Shown here in pieces: positions 13,886-16,907 of a stretch of DNA of 16,907 nt. Origin of the DNA: Nanosynbacter sp. (GTDB taxonomy: Bacteria > Patescibacteriota > Saccharimonadia > Saccharimonadales > Saccharimonadaceae); assembly GCA_029975625.1 (NCBI GenBank), contig JARKOR010000236.1:1-16907 (forward strand), given 5' to 3'. The notes beneath the pieces are model-generated. The model did no database searches. It was not told where the DNA came from and was given only the letters and a program-made list of their open reading frames with translations. The first letter of the stretch is position 1, and every line of letters starts with the position of its first letter. The position numbers and the translations under genes were made by a program.

Positions 13886-14096
13886 CATTTAAGGGCATGA
13901 AAATTTCTCGGGCTCACAAACACCCATCCACGCCGGAGATCTTGCCAGAAATGCAAATGTAGCTAAGGCGCTGTGGGATGGAAGGCAAAGAGGCGATGGC
14001 CTGGGGCAGGAGATTTTACTTGATGGGTATTTGATGGGTACTTGATGAATTGCATAACATATTTTCGTCTTGGTGATATACGGCCGGGTTTGTGTA
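13886..14096. other. Gap with possible gene remnant and short tandem repeat
   Basis: A frame open from 13893 to a TGA at 14043 looks coding-like (IHAGDLARNANVAKALWDGR) but has no start codon, so it may be a gene remnant. TTGATGGGTA occurs at 14020-14029 and 14031-14040, with a third partial copy after it (period 11 bases). No RNA gene or clear promoter is visible. Confidence 0.4.
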
Positions 14097-14101
14097 TCAC
14101 G

Positions 14102-14144
14102 GAGGAGACCAGGAGAGCCCCATCTCCGGGAACATGCTCTTTGA
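14102..14144. repeat. Imperfect direct repeat, copy 1
   Basis: GAGGAGACCAGGAGAGCCCC and, after about 12 bases, TGCTCTTTGAC. The same order of blocks recurs at 14384-14416 with a roughly 11-base deletion. The pair brackets the ParB-like fragment. Confidence 0.5.
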
Positions 14145-14383
14145 CTTTACACCCGCCGCCTTAGCAATCTTTTTTGCCACTTCTTGAGTGGTTTTCCCCG
14201 TTCCTGCGGTTGGCGCAGAGACGGGAGATATATTGCCTTGATTTAACTTCGATATCTGCGTCTCACTTGCTTCCCGCTTCATGGCTTCTATGTCCATGAT
14301 CCGCATCTCCTCCACTAATCGCCTGTGACACTGGATACCGAATTTCTCCAAGAAGTCGAAGGCGGCGGCGCTGGTGATAGATA

Positions 14384-14416
14384 GAGGAGAGCAGGAGAGT
14401 CCCCGTGCTCTTTGAC
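14384..14416. repeat. Imperfect direct repeat, copy 2
   Basis: GAGGAGAGCAGGAGAGTCCC followed by CGTGCTCTTTGAC. It matches copy 1 at 14102-14144 in the same orientation. Confidence 0.5.
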
Positions 14417-14476
14417 CCCGTCTGGGTATTTTGACCAGATGGAGCACAAGGCTTAAATGCCGCCGGTTTCCATAGG

Positions 14477-14489
14477 AAAATATTTATGG
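14477..14489 (+). promoter_or_regulatory. TATA box of the AT-hook gene
   Basis: AAAATATTTATGG is centred about 28 bases before ATG 14512. No ribosome binding site lies between them, so the transcript is probably leaderless. Confidence 0.55.
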
Positions 14490-14511
14490 AAAGACTTTCC
14501 AATAATGTCGC

Positions 14512-14904
14512 ATGGAAGGAGAAACCAAGCGCCCACGAGGACGGCCACGAAAATATCCACAAGATTTAATATTTGATATTAAGCGAAATTCTGAGCTTTT
14601 GACAGATAGAGGAGCACAGAACAGTCTTAATTATAGCAGCGCTTTGGTTGAAATCTGCGATCATTGCACTGTCGAAACCCAAAGATATTTTCTAGGGGGT
14701 ATCACCGGAGAAGAAATACACGCCGGAGTCCTACCGAAGCGCAAGATAAAGCGATACGTGATGCAAGAGCTTGGGCGGCATCCAGCGGAAGATATTGTAG
14801 AAATCGCTGAAGCAATAGCGGGTGATAGAAAATTTGATGTCTGGACACAGAAAGAAATAGTTGATCTTCTCAAAGATATAAGAATTGGGCGCAACCAAAA
14901 ATAG
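14512..14904 (+). CDS. AT-hook DNA-binding protein
   Basis: A 130-residue protein. The N-terminus carries KRPRGRPRKYP (about 6-16), an AT-hook, which binds the minor groove of AT-rich DNA. The middle and C-terminal parts are helical (KRKIKRYVMQELGRHPAEDI, later WTQKEIVDLLKDIRIG). The last segment may be a small helix-turn-helix. I do not recognise the rest. Promoter position points to a leaderless transcript from its own TATA box. Its stop codon lies inside the inverted repeat at 14898-14917, which mirrors that at the end of the facing gene. Confidence 0.75.
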   Translation: MEGETKRPRGRPRKYPQDLIFDIKRNSELLTDRGAQNSLNYSSALVEICDHCTVETQRYFLGGITGEEIHAGVLPKRKIKRYVMQELGRHPAEDIVEIAEAIAGDRKFDVWTQKEIVDLLKDIRIGRNQK

Positions 14905-14917
14905 GAGAAATTCTCCT
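14898..14917 (+). repeat. 20-bp inverted repeat, left copy, spanning a stop codon
   Basis: AAAATAGGAGAAATTCTCCT contains the TAG stop of the AT-hook gene and is partly self-complementary (GGAGAA/TTCTCC). An identical copy in opposite orientation lies at 15087-15106. With the following TTCTCCTAT it could form a terminator-like hairpin (14901-14925). Confidence 0.7.
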
Positions 14918-14963
14918 TCTCCTATCTGGCAAAATCGAGACCAAGATGATTCTTTTCTATTCA

Positions 14964-15106
14964 TTTATATACATCAATTAAAATCTATCTCTATCTCAGA
15001 CTAATCAATATCAATCAACCCGAGGAAATCACCTCAGATTTTGCTCTTCTCCGATTAGTTATCTAGCTGATAGCGATAATAGGAATAGGAGAATTTCTCC
15101 TATTTT
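14964..15106 (+). ncRNA. Candidate small RNA in the convergent gap (tentative)
   Basis: Between two convergent genes a TATA-like TTTATATA (14964-14971) would start a transcript near 14995. ACTAATC (15000-15006) pairs with GATTAGT (15053-15059), enclosing a GAGG/CCTC hairpin at 15023-15036. The transcript would end at the strong hairpin 15084-15104, which is followed by T's. No coding frame is visible. It could equally be an unexpressed spacer or part of an origin. Confidence 0.3.
15087..15106 (-). repeat. 20-bp inverted repeat, right copy, spanning a stop codon
   Basis: This is the reverse complement of 14898-14917, base for base. It holds the TAG stop of the minus-strand gene. The wider sequence 15084-15104 is a perfect 10-bp inverted repeat with a one-base centre, so it can act as a terminator hairpin for either strand. 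Confidence 0.7.
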
Positions 15107-15495
15107 GGAAGCATCACAAGGGTCCGCTTTCGCTTGTCTCCTGTTGCCCTGGCTATGCCATATCTGCCAGGGGATGAGGCCATGAGTGTCTTGATCGCAT
15201 CATTGAGCAGATCCTTGTCAATCCCCAAATGGCCTCTTAAGGTCTCAAAAGTGGCTTTGTGGTCTGGTCTTGCTGCCAGATACCTCTCGATCTTCTCAGC
15301 CCTGGATAGCTCCGTCTTGCCAGGGCTCCTTTTTGCCTTCTCCTTCAGCGCATGTATGAGCCGGAGCTGGATGAGCTGGTTATCTGAGAGCGTGGCTTGT
15401 GTGGCGGCCATAGCAGCATTTTCTTCCTTCAGTTGGACTATTATGCTCTCCAGGTGAGAAATGCGATCCTCGATCGGCTCCGCTAAGAGCTGCAT
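15100..15495 (-). CDS. Coiled-coil / winged-helix protein
   Basis: A 131-residue protein, the last gene of the minus-strand block. Residues about 8-55 (ISHLESIIVQLKEENAAMAA and on) are a coiled coil. Residues about 64-131 look like a winged helix (EKIERYLAARPDHKATFETL, then GIDKDLLNDAIKTL, then a basic KRKRTLVML wing). It is probably a dimeric DNA-binding regulator. Its plan, coiled coil then winged helix, resembles that of the protein upstream of the integrase (1427-1936), without clear sequence identity. A GAGG element precedes the ATG. Confidence 0.7.
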   Translation of the reverse strand: MQLLAEPIEDRISHLESIIVQLKEENAAMAATQATLSDNQLIQLRLIHALKEKAKRSPGKTELSRAEKIERYLAARPDHKATFETLRGHLGIDKDLLNDAIKTLMASSPGRYGIARATGDKRKRTLVMLPK

Positions 15496-15548
15496 GGATG
15501 GGCCTCAAAAAGAGGGAGCGGCCCATATCCGGGCTTGTCTCCACATCC

Positions 15549-15740
15549 TCAGTCTCCCCTCACATAATGTTCGCCGTCGAGCCGAAGCACGAAGAGGTGG
15601 CCACTAGGCAGCTTCAGGCCGGCCGGTAGGAGGATCACTTGATCCCCTATGAGCGCAGACACGGTGTCTTCGTCTACGGGCACGACTGCCCCCAGGTCGC
15701 CATACACCTCCTCACCGTTGTTGAGATGCCTAGAGTTCAT
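15549..15740 (-). CDS. Small protein with LRLDG motif
   Basis: A 63-residue, probably all-beta protein. Its end (HLFVLRLDGEHYVRGD) resembles that of the 82-residue protein at 6033-6281. The ATG overlaps the stop region of the upstream gene, and GGAAGGG lies just before it as a ribosome binding site. No function can be given. Confidence 0.6.
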   Translation of the reverse strand: MNSRHLNNGEEVYGDLGAVVPVDEDTVSALIGDQVILLPAGLKLPSGHLFVLRLDGEHYVRGD

Positions 15741-16264
15741 TGCAACCCTTCCAGGATTTTTGATAAAGCAATCAATCTGGCCTCGACCTCTATGGGAAGA
15801 ATAATCGTCTCCTCGGCTTCTTCGAACGCATTGATTATACCTGTGACGATGGCATCAAGGCCGATTGCCTCAATCGCGGTGGAGGCATCAAGCGGATATT
15901 CATCGAATATCTCCCAGCCTTGCCCAGGACTCACCCGGAAGTCGCCGTACCGATGCGTCCGGACCAGCTGGCCGTTCTCATAGAGGATCAGATCGCTCTC
16001 ACTGTAAAAATATGCTCCCCCATCAAGCGGCGCTTCAATTCTATCATGTGCGATGATAATCCGGCATCTACAAGAGTGCACTTGGCCTTTGCTCAGAAGG
16101 GGGATAAGAGGTGTTACCCTCCTGATGATTGCCTCTAAGACGGCTGTCTCCTTCTCCAGTGTTTCCTTCTTTAAATCTGTCATCCTGGCGGCCAATGATT
16201 CGAGGCCATCAAGAACCACATTCACATTGGTGGGTGTGGACGGCAACAACAACGAGGAGGCCAT
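15737..16264 (-). CDS. Protein of unknown function
   Basis: A 175-residue protein. The N-terminal third is helical (LESLAARMTDLKKETLEKET, coiled-coil like). The middle looks beta-rich (HSCRCRIIIAHDRIEAPLDG, then ILYENGQLVRTHRYGDFRV). The end is helical (IEAIGLDAIVTGIINAFEEA). I do not recognise it. The start is well supported, with GGAGGAGGTGGTC in the end of the preceding gene. That is almost a full match to the archaeal 16S tail complement, and the ATG directly follows the upstream stop. Confidence 0.7.
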   Translation of the reverse strand: MASSLLLPSTPTNVNVVLDGLESLAARMTDLKKETLEKETAVLEAIIRRVTPLIPLLSKGQVHSCRCRIIIAHDRIEAPLDGGAYFYSESDLILYENGQLVRTHRYGDFRVSPGQGWEIFDEYPLDASTAIEAIGLDAIVTGIINAFEEAEETIILPIEVEARLIALSKILEGLQ

Positions 16265-16594
16265 TCAGACCACCTCCTCCCAGTAATCCAGATTCCCATC
16301 AAAGTCTGGCTCTGGCTGCTGGTATTCACGCAGAAGCTCCAACACTATTGGTATCTCTTCACGGTAGACGTGCACACTGATATCATTGGAGTCGCGGTTA
16401 GTGATTTGGCCAAACCCCCCCAGGATAGTCTTTGTTTTCTGGCGGATGGTAACGGACGCGATCAGTTCAGCACCGTTGCCTTCCTCTTCTAGGGAAAGGC
16501 ATGGTCGCTTTCCAAATTCTTGTGTCGCGTCGTCCACAAAGGCCTTGAACACTTCAATCCACTGGGCGGAGGTCAACGTTTTCCTGCAGGCCAT
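16265..16594 (-). CDS. Protein of unknown function
   Basis: A 109-residue alpha/beta protein (TSAQWIEVFKAFVDDATQEF, strand ELIASVTIRQKTKTILGGFG, strand ISVHVYREEIPIVLELLREY). It starts directly after the upstream stop, preceded by GGAGG in that gene's end. No family is recognised. It lies second in the visible minus-strand block, after the SWIM gene. Confidence 0.65.
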   Translation of the reverse strand: MACRKTLTSAQWIEVFKAFVDDATQEFGKRPCLSLEEEGNGAELIASVTIRQKTKTILGGFGQITNRDSNDISVHVYREEIPIVLELLREYQQPEPDFDGNLDYWEEVV

Positions 16595-16907
16595 TCAAAT
16601 CGCCTCCACGGGGCCGTGTGCGCCCTCCGGCCACCCTGGCAGGCAGTCCCTAATGCTGCTGCTCTCTGGCGGCCTTGCTAACCTCTTCACGGTGTTGTGG
16701 TGGGCCTCAAGGATCGCTTCTCCTTCGGCCTCAAGCTCCGCCCTGCTCTTCTGGGGCTGGGGGAAGTACTTCCTGGAGTGCTTGCACGGCTGACCAGGAT
16801 GATATGTGGCCGCCGGGCAGGAGCAGCCATCAGGAGTCACAACGTAGTATGCATCCTTCTTGTTGCTGAGGACCAACACCAAGCGCCCATCATCGAGGCT
16901 GACCTCG
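16595..16907 (-). CDS. SWIM zinc-finger protein (5' end outside the window)
   Basis: The frame is open through the right edge, so the gene is partial. It reads LVLVLSNKKDAYYVVTPDG and then CSCPAATYHPGQPCKHSRKY, the CxC...CxH pattern of a SWIM zinc finger (the four ligands lie about 40 residues from the edge). SWIM domains bind DNA or protein and occur in archaeal and bacterial accessory genes. The C-terminal tail after the finger is helical then Pro-rich. A TTG at 16882 could be a start, but the eight codons upstream continue the domain, so the true start is likely beyond the window. Confidence 0.7.
   Translation of the reverse strand, partial: EVSLDDGRLVLVLSNKKDAYYVVTPDGCSCPAATYHPGQPCKHSRKYFPQPQKSRAELEAEGEAILEAHHNTVKRLARPPESSSIRDCLPGWPEGAHGPVEAI

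Larger units (their letters stand above)
14097..14447 (-). pseudogene. Fragment with ParB-like helix-turn-helix
   Basis: A 116-residue minus-strand frame. Its central part (EAMKREASETQISKLNQGN, then GTGKTTQEVAKKIAKAAGV) resembles the DNA-binding region of ParB/Spo0J-like proteins, where a K..Q.VAK..GVS-type helix-turn-helix follows a variable basic linker. The N-terminal ParB nuclease-like domain and the residues after the recognition helix are missing. The first 20 residues and last 12 fall in an imperfect direct repeat, so both ends look foreign to the gene. I read it as a broken partition-gene remnant, though a small intact gene is possible. Confidence 0.4.

Noticed and set aside
14190-14230. 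Possible P-loop (AGTGKTT) in the minus-strand frame
   Set aside because: The spacing does not fit a Walker A motif, and the sequence around it fits a ParB-like linker and helix-turn-helix better.
14263-14562. Second minus-strand frame overlapping the ParB-like fragment and AT-hook start
   Set aside because: It conflicts with the AT-hook gene and its TATA box and shows no domain pattern.
15639-15983. Plus-strand frame opposite the minus-strand operon
   Set aside because: It overlaps two minus-strand genes with strong ribosome binding sites and coupled starts.
1-16907. CRISPR arrays, tRNA or rRNA genes
   Set aside because: I saw no regularly spaced repeats and no tRNA- or rRNA-like sequence. 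Without a tRNA fragment I also could not name an attachment site.

Overview
The window looks like part of a methanogenic archaeon's chromosome, most likely in the Methanosarcinales and perhaps a Methanothrix (Methanosaeta)-type genome. The genus is inferred, not shown. Archaeal signs are GGAGGTGA-type ribosome binding sites, TTTATATA promoter boxes about 25-30 bases before some starts (two genes look leaderless), T-run terminators, and archaeal protein families. Most of the window is accessory DNA: an integrated virus- or plasmid-derived element with cargo genes, next to a decayed insertion-sequence end.

Layout. 1-1430 is a left flank: the tail of one gene, an AT-rich secreted cysteine-rich protein, and the last codons plus terminal repeat of an IS3-family transposase. 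1427-2823 is a coupled pair: a ribbon-helix-helix/coiled-coil/winged-helix DNA-binding protein and a tyrosine integrase. 3003-4651 is a tight three-gene cassette: a DUF2299-like protein, a protein ending in a STAS-like (DUF4325-like) domain, and a PIN-domain nuclease. 4779-5693 is a lone minus-strand gene of unknown function. It shares a divergent promoter region with a small ribbon-helix-helix regulator (5781-5960).

6033-13105 is the element's core, almost all plus strand and tightly packed. It holds a primase/SF3 helicase of 926 residues, four very small genes, and a terminase small subunit. The terminase large subunit follows as two separate reading frames (ATPase, then nuclease), and after it four small unknown genes. 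No portal, capsid or tail gene is visible. 13136-13885 encodes a radical SAM protein of AT-richer composition. 13886-14450 is a disturbed stretch with a ParB-like helix-turn-helix fragment and imperfect direct repeats. 14512-14904 is an AT-hook protein.

From 15100 to the window end, five minus-strand genes form one operon-like block: a SWIM zinc-finger protein running off the end, three small unknowns, and a coiled-coil/winged-helix protein. The convergent gap at 14905-15099 has a matching 20-bp inverted repeat at each edge, spanning both stop codons, and an internal TATA box. It may encode a small RNA.

Taken together, integrase, primase-helicase and terminase give integration, replication and possible packaging functions without visible structural genes. 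This fits either a provirus whose morphogenesis genes lie elsewhere or are lost, or a satellite-like element that borrows a helper's capsids. The STAS/PIN cassette, the radical SAM gene and the minus-strand SWIM block are the least explained parts.
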